From NCBI GenBank assembly GCA_963758025.1, contig CAVWUA010000021.1, forward strand, positions 1 through 64,000: a stretch of DNA of 64,000 nucleotides, in the 5' to 3' direction. Origin of the DNA: CAVWUA01 sp963758025 (lineage in GTDB: Bacteria; Planctomycetota; Planctomycetia; Isosphaerales; Isosphaeraceae). The position numbers and the translations under genes were made by a program. The notes below the pieces were generated by a model that saw nothing but the letters and a program-made list of their open reading frames with translations, searched no databases and had not been told where the DNA came from. Positions within the stretch are counted from its first letter, which is position 1; each line of letters begins with the position of its first letter. Positions 20,601 to 30,749 of the stretch are shown piece by piece.

Positions 20601-22489
20601 AGTTGTGGTACTTGTTGTCGGCGTACATCCGCCTCACCTTGCCCATCGGCTGGCCCGCCAGCCGGGCGAACAGTTCCGGAGCCGCCGCCGCATCGTCGAC
20701 CGAGGCGGCGGTGACCAGCACGGCCAGCAGCAACCCCATGCTGTCCACAACGATATGGCGTTTCCGCCCGTCGACGTTCTTGGCGTTGTCGCGGCCCCGC
20801 TGCTCGCCGCCGGAGGTCGTATCGACCGACTGGCTGTCGACGCTGGCGGTGGTGCGGGGATGGTACGGTTTCTCCTTCGCCCGGACCTTCTTGCGGAGCA
20901 GGTCATGGATCGTGTCGAGGGTGCCGTCGGACCGCCACTGGTCGTAGTAGCGCCAGACGGTGCTCTTGGGTGGCAAGTCGCCGGGGAGGTACCGCCACTG
21001 GCATCCGGTCCGGAGGATATAGAAGACGGCGTCGAGGACGTCGCGCATGTCGGTCTTGCGGGGCCGCCCGCCGCCTGGCTCGGGCGGGAGGTGCGGCTCG
21101 ATCAAGGTCCACTGGGCATCGGTGACGTCGCTGGGGTAGTGGTGCGTTCTCATACCACTTCTACGATGCTCAACCCCCGGATGTTCCCCTTCTGGGACAG
21201 ACTCTTAGACACCTCCTCCCGAGTGTTCTGCTGACTGAGCCAGCAATGCCTTCACGGTTGTCATGGCGCACCTCCTGTTCGCAGCGGTCGTTCGCCTTGA
21301 AGACCAGCGCCCGCGGCGTGGCCTCGCGGTCGTTGGTCAGGTAGAACCGGTAGCGGATCTCGTCGAACAGCCGCGTCTGACCCTCCTGGACCTGGATCGT
21401 CTGGCGGACGATGATCAGCCGGTACGTCCGCTGGCAGGCCGTCGGCCGGTACGCGACCGCGGTCACATCCTCACGAAGGCGAGTCAACGTCTTGAACCCA
21501 CGCTCGCGGACGATCCGGTCCTTGACCTTCTCGGGACGCTTCCGGGACTTCCCCTTCGCCGTGTACCGCGGCAGCCGTCGCAGCTCGGCCCAGTCCGACG
21601 CGGGCCGGTCCTCGGCGATCGCCTTGAGATTCGGCATGGCGTCGATGCCGAAGAGGAAGGTCACGGCCTCGGCGTCCCAGGCGTCGAGCTGCTTGGTCTG
21701 GGTGAAGTCGGTGTCGCCGCGGACGACGACGCGGCGGAACCCGGCGTCGCGGCAGAGCCGGATCGCCAGGTCGATCTGCTCGGCGGCGCCCTCGTGCGAA
21801 GGGCGGTTGCCGGACCGGTTGACGATGCTGAGCACCTCGCCGGTGTTGGCCAGCGAGACGATCAACGGGTGATACCCCCAGGTGCCGTCGTAGGCGATAT
21901 CGATCCCCTGCTTGGAGCCGGCGCCGGTGGCGACGAGGGAGCCGTCGGCGTCGATGACGGCCTCGTCGAAGAAGTCGGACGGCTGCTGTTTCCAGACCTT
22001 GACCCGGGTCTGATCGAAGACGTCCTGGAGGGTCTCGACGTCGTCGATCGTGAAGCGTCGGCAGAAGTCGCCCGCGGTGGTCGGGTCGGGGATGCGGTCG
22101 GCGCCGATGGCGTCGAGGAAGACGACGTCATTGCGTCGCAGTTCGATGTCGTCGAGACAGGTGCCATTGCACAGTGCGTTGTAGGCGAAGTTCAGGACGT
22201 GATCACTCTCGTGGTACGGCAGGTGGTACTTGAGCAAGTGGAGTCGCTCGTCGATGGCCTCGGCCAGTCCGAGTTTGCGGACCAGCAGTTGGATGGCGCC
22301 GATGCCCCCGCAGGAGATAGCCTGTGTCTTGGTGGCGGCCTCGTAGTGGATGTTCGAGGCGGTGAAGACCGGATCGGGCGAGGGAGCGGTGACCGGCTTG
22401 TCGAGGCGCCGTCGGATTTTCCGCTTGCCGGCGGCGTGGTGTCGGTGTGGAATCGTCTTCACTCGAAATCTCCTTGTGGGCTTGGTCAT
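17630..22489 (-). CDS. IS1380-family transposase B, two exons around a group II intron
   Basis: The 5' exon (22489 down to 21272) starts MTKPTRRFRVK and runs to FKANDRCEQE. The 3' exon (17962 down to 17630) begins NLIAQLKSGVHALRAAVDN and ends VHALRC. Joining GAACAGGAG to AACCTGATC restores an open frame of about 516 residues. Blocks FFDEAVIDADGSLVATGA and VVRGDTDFTQTKQ carry the two catalytic Asp residues. Expression of full-length transposase would need intron splicing. Confidence 0.88.
18066..19904 (-). CDS. ltrA: Group II intron reverse transcriptase/maturase with HNH endonuclease (612 aa)
   Basis: Multifunctional intron-encoded protein. RT blocks: SRPLGIPTWSDKLLQDVVR (about 112-130), GDIRGCFNNIGHETL, SGSPQGGTVSPILSNIYLDR and the YADD active site at about 315-318. 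The maturase/X region follows with YRGFVQYYQFAANIAWLSRL. The C-terminus has an HNH nuclease: CEACG, VEVHHVRKLADLNRR and LCRICHDNIHAGR. The gene is intact, which contrasts with the many broken genes around it. It may act in trans on other introns even if its own RNA is disrupted. Confidence 0.93.
   Translation of the reverse strand: MVKGDRSLDATGREVREMRNAETILGIIRERGRQRLPLGDVYRQLFNPALYLHSYARLYRNNGAMTEGVTAETVDGMSLGKINGIIERVRRESYRWSPVRRVYIPKPKGGGSRPLGIPTWSDKLLQDVVRAILEAYYEPRFSDHSHGFRPGRGCHTALARVKKAWTGTKWFVEGDIRGCFNNIGHETLMGILGHDVTDGRFLRLIRNLLQAGYLEDWRLQPTLSGSPQGGTVSPILSNIYLDRLDQFVEQTLIPEYTRGKRRAANLEHERLGHRSRCCRKLGRVDEAKALEAARRTVPSCDTRDPNYRRLRYVRYADDFLLGFAGPKSEAEAIRDRLSAFLAQELGLELSAEKTLITHANTEKARFLGYDISVIQCDTKITGNRRSVNGGVALRMPPSFVAERSRSYTRDGKPIHRKEWTHDSDYSIVCQYQAEYRGFVQYYQFAANIAWLSRLHWVMRMSLLKTLANKHRSTVAKQARRLATKVMTPYGFRACLEVQVPREGKAPLVGRFGGLPLRTNLTASIDDQPLERKRFGGTELLQRVLADACEACGSTVNVEVHHVRKLADLNRRDGRPPPDWVRLMASRRRKTLVLCRICHDNIHAGRPLRHRAE
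20299..21204 (-). mobile_element. IS5-family (IS427-like) element, copy 2, 906 bp, inside the intron
   Basis: Terminal repeats GAGTCTGTCCCATAAGGGG (20299) and, inward, GAGTCTGTCCCAGAAGGGG (21204), with target duplication TTA at 20296-20298 and 21205-21207. Complete element, inserted in domain I of the group II intron. Confidence 0.95.
20320..21153 (-). CDS. IS5-family transposase (intact, 277 aa)
   Basis: DDE transposase starting MRTHHYPSDVTDAQWTLIEP. Catalytic blocks: ASVDSQSVDTTSGGEQRG (first Asp), MYADNKYHNFALYEWV (second Asp region) and RWTVERTFAWLGRCRRLSQD (Glu). A DUF4096-like N-terminal part includes GGGRPRKTDMRDVLDAVFY. Intact, unlike copy 1. Confidence 0.92.
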   Translation of the reverse strand: MRTHHYPSDVTDAQWTLIEPHLPPEPGGGRPRKTDMRDVLDAVFYILRTGCQWRYLPGDLPPKSTVWRYYDQWRSDGTLDTIHDLLRKKVRAKEKPYHPRTTASVDSQSVDTTSGGEQRGRDNAKNVDGRKRHIVVDSMGLLLAVLVTAASVDDAAAAPELFARLAGQPMGKVRRMYADNKYHNFALYEWVETNAGWGLEIIRRPKGQRGWVRLPIRWTVERTFAWLGRCRRLSQDREKTVLSSESFLKLAMIQLMLHRLEPSGEDPEFRYPRPEAA

Positions 22490-22764
22490 GGGATCTGTGT
22501 GGGTCGATCCAATGTGCCGGAAACGCCGGGAGATTTCGAGTTTCTCGCCACCGATCACGCGATTCGGACCTCCGACCACGCTTGGTTAAGGGTTAGGGCG
22601 AACTGGGTGGCGTCGCGCGACGCGGCCGGATAAGATGAGCATCTCCCATGAAGCCGCGACGAACGTAGGGACGCTGGGCGAATCAGACTGCCGTTCGCGA
22701 GCCTCGCCTTGCCTTCTGCGCGCGGACGCCGTCCCCCAATAGAGAATGAGGCGGGACCCGACCC

Positions 22765-24285
<1,521 letters not shown>

Positions 24286-24377
24286 GCCGGAGGGGGACCC
24301 GCCGAGGGCGGGGATCAAGCCGGCACAGGCCAGGGCCCGGGACGCGGATCGGTCACCGGTCCCGGAATCTGCCCGGG

Positions 24378-24716
24378 TCAGGGTTCTTCGACCACTCTGA
24401 CGCGGACCCATGTTGAAACATCTGGGGACGGGATGAGCGTGAAGTTCGACTCGTCCGGCAATCCTTCCATCTGGATCTCGTAACCGGCATCGCGAGTCCG
24501 CCGGAGGATGATGGGGGCGACGTCCCGGAATTCGCTCTCGAAGACCGGGGCGTCGAGCAGGACCCAGCACACCCGTTTTTCGTCCACTGCGACGTCGTTG
24601 ACTCCGATGAAGCCCTCGCCATGTTCGGGCTTCAGGCCCTCGACCTTGAGCTGCTCGAACGGCGGTTCCGGCTCGTGGAGGTATTGTTCGGGCATCCTCC
24701 CAGACTCGTCCGACAT
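24378..24716 (-). CDS. Hypothetical protein, 112 aa
   Basis: Acidic small protein, MSDESGRMPEQYLHEPEPPFEQLKVEG..., with a predicted beta-rich middle (CWVLLDAPVFESEF) and no Cys motif or signal peptide. Not recognised. It converges on the histidine kinase gene, and two further small minus-strand genes follow upstream. Confidence 0.55.
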   Translation of the reverse strand: MSDESGRMPEQYLHEPEPPFEQLKVEGLKPEHGEGFIGVNDVAVDEKRVCWVLLDAPVFESEFRDVAPIILRRTRDAGYEIQMEGLPDESNFTLIPSPDVSTWVRVRVVEEP

Positions 24717-24872
24717 GGTGCCGACTCCCCTTGAAGCCCCGCCACTCCTATGCCTCGACCCGACAAGGCGGTTGATCGGGCCTGAGGATTCCGATCGTGC
24801 CTGGCCGTTTGCGTTTCGACGGGCGGCCCCCGGCCCAGCTCCGCGGGTCGTCGCCTGTTCGCACTCGGCGAC

Positions 24873-25157
24873 TCAGCGGCTCGCGATGACCTCGTCGATC
24901 GATGCGAAGACCTTATCCATATTCCAATACGAGAACGTATCGTAGGACCGTTCTTCGAGGTCCCGGAGACATCCAACGAAGTAGACGTCCGCCTGCTTCA
25001 GGATGCGGGCGATGCCCATGTGGTGGCGGCCGTGCACTCCGTCGTGCGCTCCCCGGTAGAGAGACCAGAGGACGATCTCGCCGGGGCGCCGATCGACGCG
25101 GATCTCGCGACCCTTCGCCGTCGTCATGCCCTCGTAACGCTCGACGATCGTTCTCAT
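24873..25157 (-). CDS. Hypothetical protein, 94 aa
   Basis: The start MRTIVERYEGMTTAKGREIRV is preferred over longer options because upstream codons look non-coding. It contains EIVLWSLYRGAHDGVHGRHHMGIARIL and ends SIDEVIASR. Unknown function, plausible composition for a real small soluble protein. Confidence 0.5.
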   Translation of the reverse strand: MRTIVERYEGMTTAKGREIRVDRRPGEIVLWSLYRGAHDGVHGRHHMGIARILKQADVYFVGCLRDLEERSYDTFSYWNMDKVFASIDEVIASR

Positions 25158-25230
25158 GGCTCGTCCCCTCTGTTCCGCAGTGCCCCGAGCGGATCTCGTC
25201 GCGGAACGAACGCCCGCCCAAGGAGGGAGG

Positions 25231-25623
25231 TCAGGCGCCGTCGGTGAAGGCCCGGACATCGTCGAGGACCCGCGCGAATTGCTCGCGGCGGTGGTGATCC
25301 GCCACTCCGTCGATCTCCCGGGTCAGGTCCTGGGCAAGATTGGCGGCGGCTTCCCGCGTCGTGGCCCCGTCAGCCTGCAGCTCGGGGACGTCGCGATGAT
25401 GGAGCCGGCAGGCGCCGGCCGTCACGCCCGGCGTCACGACGACCCTCCCCCAGTCGACGGGATCGCGGCTCCTTGTCGGCGCGGACGGCGGGGCATCTGT
25501 CCTCCGATCACGCGTATCCTCCGGCCCGGGGCCGCCCTCGTCTTCGAAGCGGTCGAGGGCTCGCGAGTCGTGGTCGCCGCATGGGTTAGCCAATCGCCGA
25601 CGCTCTTGTTGATTTACATTCAT
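25231..25623 (-). CDS. Hypothetical protein, up to 130 aa
   Basis: ATG 25623 lies in an AT-rich stretch (TTGCTAATATGAATG). The C-terminal 70 residues (VTAGACRLHHRDVPELQADG... then LARVLDDV-like helix) look genuinely coding; the N-terminal 60 are low-complexity and may be out of frame. No family recognised. Confidence 0.4.
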   Translation of the reverse strand: MNVNQQERRRLANPCGDHDSRALDRFEDEGGPGPEDTRDRRTDAPPSAPTRSRDPVDWGRVVVTPGVTAGACRLHHRDVPELQADGATTREAAANLAQDLTREIDGVADHHRREQFARVLDDVRAFTDGA

Positions 25624-25684
25624 ATTAGCAATTTTCTTGACAGATGTCGTCCCGGCCCTCCCCGGAGTGAGGACCCGGGAGATC

Positions 25685-25891
25685 TCAAAGAGGGCGAGAG
25701 ATGGTCTTCGTCCCGGGTCCCTTCGGCTTTGGGCCTTGCCGTCTCCAGAGGGGAGACGGGATGAGCCCGCAATGGGCCACGAGGCGGACGCGATCTGATT
25801 CCAATTCCCTCATGGCTTCGGCGTTCCGCTCTCGCATCGCGATGAGTGAAGTCAACCCGTCATCACGTCGTAGTCGCTCGATCCGTGTCAT
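25685..25891 (-). CDS. Possible small protein, 68 aa
   Basis: MTRIERLRRDDGLTSLIAMRERNAEAMRE is a plausible charged helix; the tail is Pro/Lys-rich. There is no recognisable family and no strong ribosome binding site. Confidence 0.3.
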   Translation of the reverse strand: MTRIERLRRDDGLTSLIAMRERNAEAMRELESDRVRLVAHCGLIPSPLWRRQGPKPKGPGTKTISRPL

Positions 25892-26026
25892 GGCCCGTTG
25901 CCCCCGACAAGCTTGGTGTCGTTCTCCCCGAGCGTTCGCGGCCTGAAATACGGTGACGTTGCCCGGGTTGAAAATTCGGTTGGATGGACGTGCTTTTAAT
26001 GCCGATGTAATTTTCTCTTGCGACTG

Positions 26027-26293
26027 TTACGCGGCCGCTCGAGAGCGGAGGCCAAGCCAACCCGTCGCCAGCAGGACGACGGCGCCGATGGTGGCCAGAA
26101 TCCAGCCGACCGGCTCGTAGGGAGACGTGCCCAGTTTCAGCATGTAGGCAACGACGCCACCCAGGAGAGAGCCGACGACTCCGAGGACAATGGTGGCGAG
26201 GAGACTCATGGTGTCCCGGCCGGGGTGGACCAGGCGGGCGATGAAACCGGCGACGAGGCCGAGGACAACCCATCCGATCACTGAGCCGATCAT
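26027..26293 (-). CDS. GlsB/YeaQ/YmgE family stress-response membrane protein
   Basis: 88-residue transglycosylase-associated family protein of the inner membrane. Three hydrophobic helices with the family pattern: IGWVVLGLVAGFIARLVHPG, then LLATIVLGVVGSLLGGVVAY, then VGWILATIGAVVLLATGWLG. Usually induced by envelope or osmotic stress. Stands alone between small unknown genes and the GH130 gene. Confidence 0.88.
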   Translation of the reverse strand: MIGSVIGWVVLGLVAGFIARLVHPGRDTMSLLATIVLGVVGSLLGGVVAYMLKLGTSPYEPVGWILATIGAVVLLATGWLGLRSRAAA

Positions 26294-26700
26294 GGTCGTT
26301 TCCTTTGGTGGGGTCGATCAGAACCTGCCCCCCGCCGTGGACGGCGGAAAGGCCCGCCAGCGACCGGCGCCACCTGGCGTCGGTAATTGCTGGCGGAATC
26401 CGTACGGCGCCGGCCCCGGTCGGGGACCGCGCCGCTCTGGCGGGGCATTCGCGAGTGCGGAAGGTTCCTCCGCCGAATGAAACGTCCCGTCGAGGGAGCG
26501 GCGGGCTGTGCTCGGCCCCCGATCATGCCCCGCACCACGATCATATCGGGCCCACTGACCGCCGCCTAGATGTAAAATCGAAAAATAAAAAAACGATCAC
26601 AATATTGTGTTTACGGATGTCCGGGCCGGTCGCCCCGGCGGCGTGCTCCCGCCGCGATCATCGGCGACGTGCCCGGGCGCGCCGCCGAGGGCTTGTCCCG
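26294..26700. other. Intergenic interval with an AT-rich palindrome
   Basis: The only striking feature is an A-rich run at about 26570-26612 containing the perfect 12-bp palindrome CACAATATTGTG (26598-26609), a possible operator. Nothing else supported. Confidence 0.4.
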
Positions 26701-28152
26701 TTACGACCGGGCCATGGCGGCGAGCACGTCGTCGAGAGGGACGGTGGCGAACGTGCTGGCGTAGTCCGACATCGCGTAGGGGATGACCAGGTCGCGGCCG
26801 TGCACGAGGGCGCCGCAGCTGTAGACGACGTTCGGCACGTACCCCTCGCGCTCGTTGGCGTCCGGCTCCAGCAGGGGCGCCTCCAGCCGGCCGATCACGC
26901 GGGAGGGGTCGTCGAGGCCGAGCAGGAACGCCCCCAGGGCGTACTTGCGCATCGGCCCGACGCCATGGGTCAGGACCAGCCATCCGGCCTCGGTCTCGAT
27001 CGGGGAGCCGCAGTTGCCCAGCTGGACGAACTCCCAGGGGTAGGTCGGCTTGGCGATCAGGACCTTGCTGTGCCAGAAGTGCGGCATGTCGGAGTACATC
27101 AGGTAGATGTTCTCGTTGTCCTGCCGCGAGAGCATCGCGTACTGGCCGTCGATCAGCCTCGGGAAGAGGGCGAACCCCTTGTTCCGGACCTCGGGCCCGT
27201 TGAGCGTGCCCGCCTTGAAGTGGAGGAAGTCCTCGGTCTCAAGCATCTGGGGCAGCGTCACCCGGCCGTCGTAGGCGGTGTAGGTGGCGTAGTAGCGGGC
27301 CCGGCCGTCCTCGCCGACGAACCGGACGAACCGCGCGTCCTCGATCCCGTTGGTCTCCGTGGGTGACGACGGTAGGATGAGCCGTTCCGAGACGTCCAGC
27401 CCGGGGTCGAATCGGATCTCGTAATTGGCCCTGGCCAGCATCACCATGGAGTGGGCGACCGGCTCGAACTCGCGCTGGCGGGCCCGGTTGTGCCGCAGGA
27501 CGTTGCCGATCGTGTGCTCCAGCTCGGGGAGCGTGAACCGGTCGCCGAGCGGTGCCATCACCTGGTCGGTGAGCGTGCCCTCGACGCCCAGTTCGGCCAG
27601 CTTGCGACGGAACAGGTCCTTCTCGTAGAGGGCATTGGGTACCAGTTCCGGTGCGGCGACGAATCGGGTCGGCTCGTCCATGCGGATCCGGCTCTCGGCG
27701 TCGATCGTGCCGGAGCGGAAGGTGATGGACGAGATGTGTCCCTCGCCGGTGGCCCGCAGGCTGATGATGAACCGTCGCGAGCCGGGGGATAGGCCCGACT
27801 GGTCGGGGTGCCAGACCATCGAGGGGTTGAACAGGGCCGCCGATTCCAGGGCGTATTCCTGCGTGAAGTACGAGCCGATCAGCAGGCGGCGGGGCTCGCT
27901 GATCGCCCGGTCGGTCAGCAGGCGCCCCCGGACCTGCTCGAAGCGGTTCAGGAAATACTCTCGCGTCCGCTGGTGGCGATCGCGGAACTCGCCCATCACG
28001 CCAGCGAGCAGTTGCTCGACCTCCGGCTCGGCGAGAGACGACACGCGAGCGATGATCTTCTCGGCACGCTGTTCGCTCGTCGGGTCAAACGGGCGCATCA
28101 CGACGCGGGAGTTGTTGGGATTGAGGACGATTCCAGTTCGTTTGACTTCCAT
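26701..28152 (-). CDS. GH130-family glycoside phosphorylase/hydrolase, long form
   Basis: About 483 residues from MEVKRTGIVLNPNNSRVVM. A roughly 180-residue N-terminal helical region precedes the GH130 propeller: NGIEDARFVRFVGEDGRARYYATYTAYDG, LFPRLIDGQYAMLSRQDNENI, LGNCGSPIETEAGWLVLTHGVG, LGAFLLGLDDPSRVIGR and GYVPNVVYSCGALVHGRDLVIPYAMSD. Closest in layout to the extended GH130 members acting on mannosides. Followed by a glycosyltransferase gene on the same strand across a MITE. Confidence 0.9.
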   Translation of the reverse strand: MEVKRTGIVLNPNNSRVVMRPFDPTSEQRAEKIIARVSSLAEPEVEQLLAGVMGEFRDRHQRTREYFLNRFEQVRGRLLTDRAISEPRRLLIGSYFTQEYALESAALFNPSMVWHPDQSGLSPGSRRFIISLRATGEGHISSITFRSGTIDAESRIRMDEPTRFVAAPELVPNALYEKDLFRRKLAELGVEGTLTDQVMAPLGDRFTLPELEHTIGNVLRHNRARQREFEPVAHSMVMLARANYEIRFDPGLDVSERLILPSSPTETNGIEDARFVRFVGEDGRARYYATYTAYDGRVTLPQMLETEDFLHFKAGTLNGPEVRNKGFALFPRLIDGQYAMLSRQDNENIYLMYSDMPHFWHSKVLIAKPTYPWEFVQLGNCGSPIETEAGWLVLTHGVGPMRKYALGAFLLGLDDPSRVIGRLEAPLLEPDANEREGYVPNVVYSCGALVHGRDLVIPYAMSDYASTFATVPLDDVLAAMARS

Positions 28153-28213
28153 GGGCAACAGGCGGCCTCGCTGCAAGGGGTAACCGGGACGTCCTCGCGG
28201 GTACTGACACTAG

Positions 28214-28428
28214 CCCCTAAACAAGCGAGGTGCCACCATTGTCACAGGGTTGACAGTGGGTTTACTTCCTTGTTTTCAAGGAGAAAACGATCCGAAGGAT
28301 TTCGGAGCAAGGTGTCGATTTCGTGTGAGCGCCGTTCCTAATTCCTTCGGTTCGTTTCGCCCTTGGTTTCATGGGGTTTGAGGCACTGTCAATGCCATGT
28401 CACTTCTCGGACCTCGCTTGTTTAGGGA
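28214..28428. repeat. MITE-like element, 215 bp, with IS1380-B-type ends
   Basis: Terminal repeats CCCTAAACAAGCGAGGT on both sides (one-base difference outside this core), flanked by CTAG duplications at 28210-28213 and 28429-28432. No coding capacity. The ends match the IS1380 element B ends (TTAAACAAGCGAGGT), implying mobilisation in trans. The right CTAG contains the TAG stop of the next gene. Confidence 0.85.
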
Positions 28429-30706
28429 CTAGCGGGTCTGGCTAAAGGCCGCCAGGGAGCTTTCCAGCAGGGACATCTCGGCGAGCGACAGGAGGAAGGC
28501 GAGGGTCGACTCGGCGCCCTGGTTCCGGTTGACCCGGTCCTCCTGGAGCCCGTCGCAGCAGCCGCCGGTGACCGGGTCGTAGAGCTCCTGGCCGAGGTCG
28601 TTGCGGCCGAGGAACCACTCGAAGGCCGATCGGGCCTCGTCCAGCCAGCGCGGCTCCCTGGTGATCCGGTACGCCTCCAGGCAGGCGGAGACGGTCGCGT
28701 TGGCCTCGATCGGCTGCTGGTCGAACCGGGCCGGCTCGTGCCCCTTGCGGTAGAAGCCGTGGCAGCCGATCGCCCGGAAGTGGCCCCGAGGGGCCCGCTG
28801 GACGCCCACCAGCCATTCCAGGGTTTCCAGGCCGACTTCGACCGCTTTCGGGTCGTCGCTGACGAGCAGGGCGTGCGGGAGGCGGGCGTTGTCGTAGGCG
28901 AGGACCTCCTCGAACCATCGCCAACCGTCCGTCGCGGTCCGCTCGTAGAGCCCGACGAGCTGGGCCGTCAGCGCCTCGCGGATCTGACCGGTGATCCGGT
29001 CACCGCCGAATCGCCGGAGGTACTCGTGAATCCCCAGCAGGCTGAAGGCCCACGCCCGCGGCGAGGTCATCGCCGGGACGGCGGGCAGGGCCTGCTCGAA
29101 CTGGGCGGCGGCCCAGGGCGGGAGGTCCGGCCGGCGCGACCGGCCGACGCAGGTGCCCAGGGCCCAGACGGCCCGCCCCTGGCAATCCTCGGACCCGACT
29201 TCCTCCAGCCATCGACGGTCGAAGCCCATGAAGTTGCGGAACCGTCCCCGATCGGGGTTGAAGGCCGCCTGGAGGAAGGCCGCGGCGGCGGTCGCGAGGC
29301 GGCGGATCTGCGGCCCGTCCCGGTCCAGCTCGCCGAGCAGCGCCGTCAACAGCAGGGCCCTGGCATTGTCGTCGGTGCAGTAGCCATCCGCGAAATTCGG
29401 GATCCCGTAGGTGGCATGCTGGAGCATGCCGGTCGCGTCGGTCATCGCGAGGAGGTGGTCGAACCGCCAGGCGGGCAGCTCGGCCCTGCTGCTCGGCGAG
29501 CGTGCGCACGGCCAGCGGCCTGGAGGGGCGGTCCTGGCGGCCGTGGCGCGCCCGCCGGAACGAGTCCATGTAGTGCTGCGCGGACCGCGCCCAGACCATC
29601 TCGCGGCCCAACTCGTAGGCGTGGCGCCCCATCGCCATGCGCCGCGGCTCGTCGCCCAGCAGCCCGCGGATCTCCTTCGCCAGCGCCCTCGGGTCGGCGA
29701 ACGGCACCAGCACGCCCCGGCCGTCGGCCAGCAGCTCCTCCGCGTGCCAGTACGGCGTCGAGACGATCGCCTTGCCGCAGCCGAAGGAGTAGGCCAGCGT
29801 GCCCGAGGTGATCTGCGCCGGGTTCAGGTAGGGGGTGACGTAGACGTCGGCCGCCCGGATGAACTCGGTCAGCTCGTCCAGCTCGACGAATCGATTGTAG
29901 AAGATGACGTGCCGCTCGATGCCGAGCTCGCGGGCGAGGCGTTCGAGGCCCAGCCGATAGCGCTCGCCCTGCTGGCGGACCAGCTCCGGATGGGTCGCGC
30001 CGAGGACGATGTAGACGAAGTCCGGGACTTCCGAGAGGATCTCGGGGATGGCCCGGAGCATGTGCTCGATGCCCTTGTTGGGCGAGAGCAGGCCGAAGGT
30101 CAGGGCCACCGGCCGGCCCTCGACGCCGAACTGCTCCTTGTAGGGGCCCGGCGCGACGAAGGGCGTGTCGGGGATGCCGTGGGCGATGAGGTCGATCTTG
30201 GCCTCGGGCACGCCATAGATCTCGCGGAGGAACATGCGTGCCCGGTCGGTCATGACGACGACCCGCGCCGACAGCTCCGCGAGCTGGACGAGGACCCGAC
30301 GCTGGTCGGGGTCCGGCTCGCGCAGGATCGTGTGGAAGGTCGTGACGACCGGCATCCGGAGGTCGCGCACCAGGCCGAGGACGTGGCCGCCGGCCGGGCC
30401 GCCGTAGATGCCGTACTCGTGCTGGAGCGAGACGACGTCGGTATTCGCGAAGTTCAGGAAGTCGGCCGCCCTGAGGTAGCTGTCCAGATCCGGCTCGGCG
30501 ACCTCGAACCGGACCTCCGGCGCGTAGTCGTACCCTTCGGGGCGATCGTTGACCGGCACGACGGTGCACTCGGCCTCCGGGAATCGGCCGGCCACCGAGG
30601 CGTACATGTCGTGGGTGAAGGTGGCGATCCCGCACTTGCGGGGCAGATAGTCGCCGACGAAGGCGATCTTGCCGGGCTCGGGATTTCGCATGACCAAGGG
30701 CTCCAT
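28429..30706 (-). CDS. GT4 glycosyltransferase fused to a glycosidase-like helical domain (frameshifted)
   Basis: Starts MEPLVMRNPEPGKIAFVGDYLPRKCGIATFTHDM (30706; 30691 is an alternative). The GT4 half shows VSLQHEYGIYGGPAGGHV, FGLLSPNKGIEHML, PAQITSGTLAYSFGCGKAIVSTPYWHAEELLADG. The frame slips at about 29490, after which a (alpha/alpha)6-like domain follows: NFADGYCTDDNARALLLTALL, CQGRAVWALG, RWFEEVLAYDNARLPHALL, GAESTLAFLLSL. Family-wide this fusion is common, so it is one gene. Its stop TAG lies in the MITE target site. Role in glycan or trehalose-type metabolism with the GH130 gene is inference. Confidence 0.85.
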
Positions 30707-30749
30707 CGCGGCTCGTCGGGAGGCCGCGCCAGGGGGGCGGCGATCATTC

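Larger units (their letters stand above)
17963..21271 (-). ncRNA. Group II intron with reverse-transcriptase ORF, interrupted by IS5
   Basis: Read on the minus strand, the intron begins GTGCGCC (21271), matching the GUGYG 5' consensus, and ends CCTAC (17963), matching the AY 3' rule. A domain V hairpin of 35 nt lies at 18022-18056: GAGCCGGATGATGCGAAAC followed by GTATCCTGTCCGGTTC. The RT ORF (18066-19904) lies upstream of it, as expected for domain IV. Without the IS5 the intron is about 2.4 kb, a normal size. The IS5 sits 64 nt inside the 5' end, within domain I, so splicing is probably impaired. Confidence 0.9.
17429..22592 (-). mobile_element. IS1380-family element B, split by a group II intron
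   Basis: The ends read inward GCCTTAAACAAGCGAGG (17429) and CCCTTAACCAAGCGTGG (22592), flanked by TTAG (17425-17428, 22593-22596). It encodes an IS1380 transposase unrelated in detail to element A. Its core is interrupted by a group II intron at 17963-21271, which in turn carries an IS5 copy. The unoccupied element would be about 1855 bp. Confidence 0.88.

Noticed and set aside
21263..22633. 456-codon plus-strand frame
   Set aside because: Antisense of IS1380 transposase B; composition lacks any domain while the minus strand gives a clear transposase.
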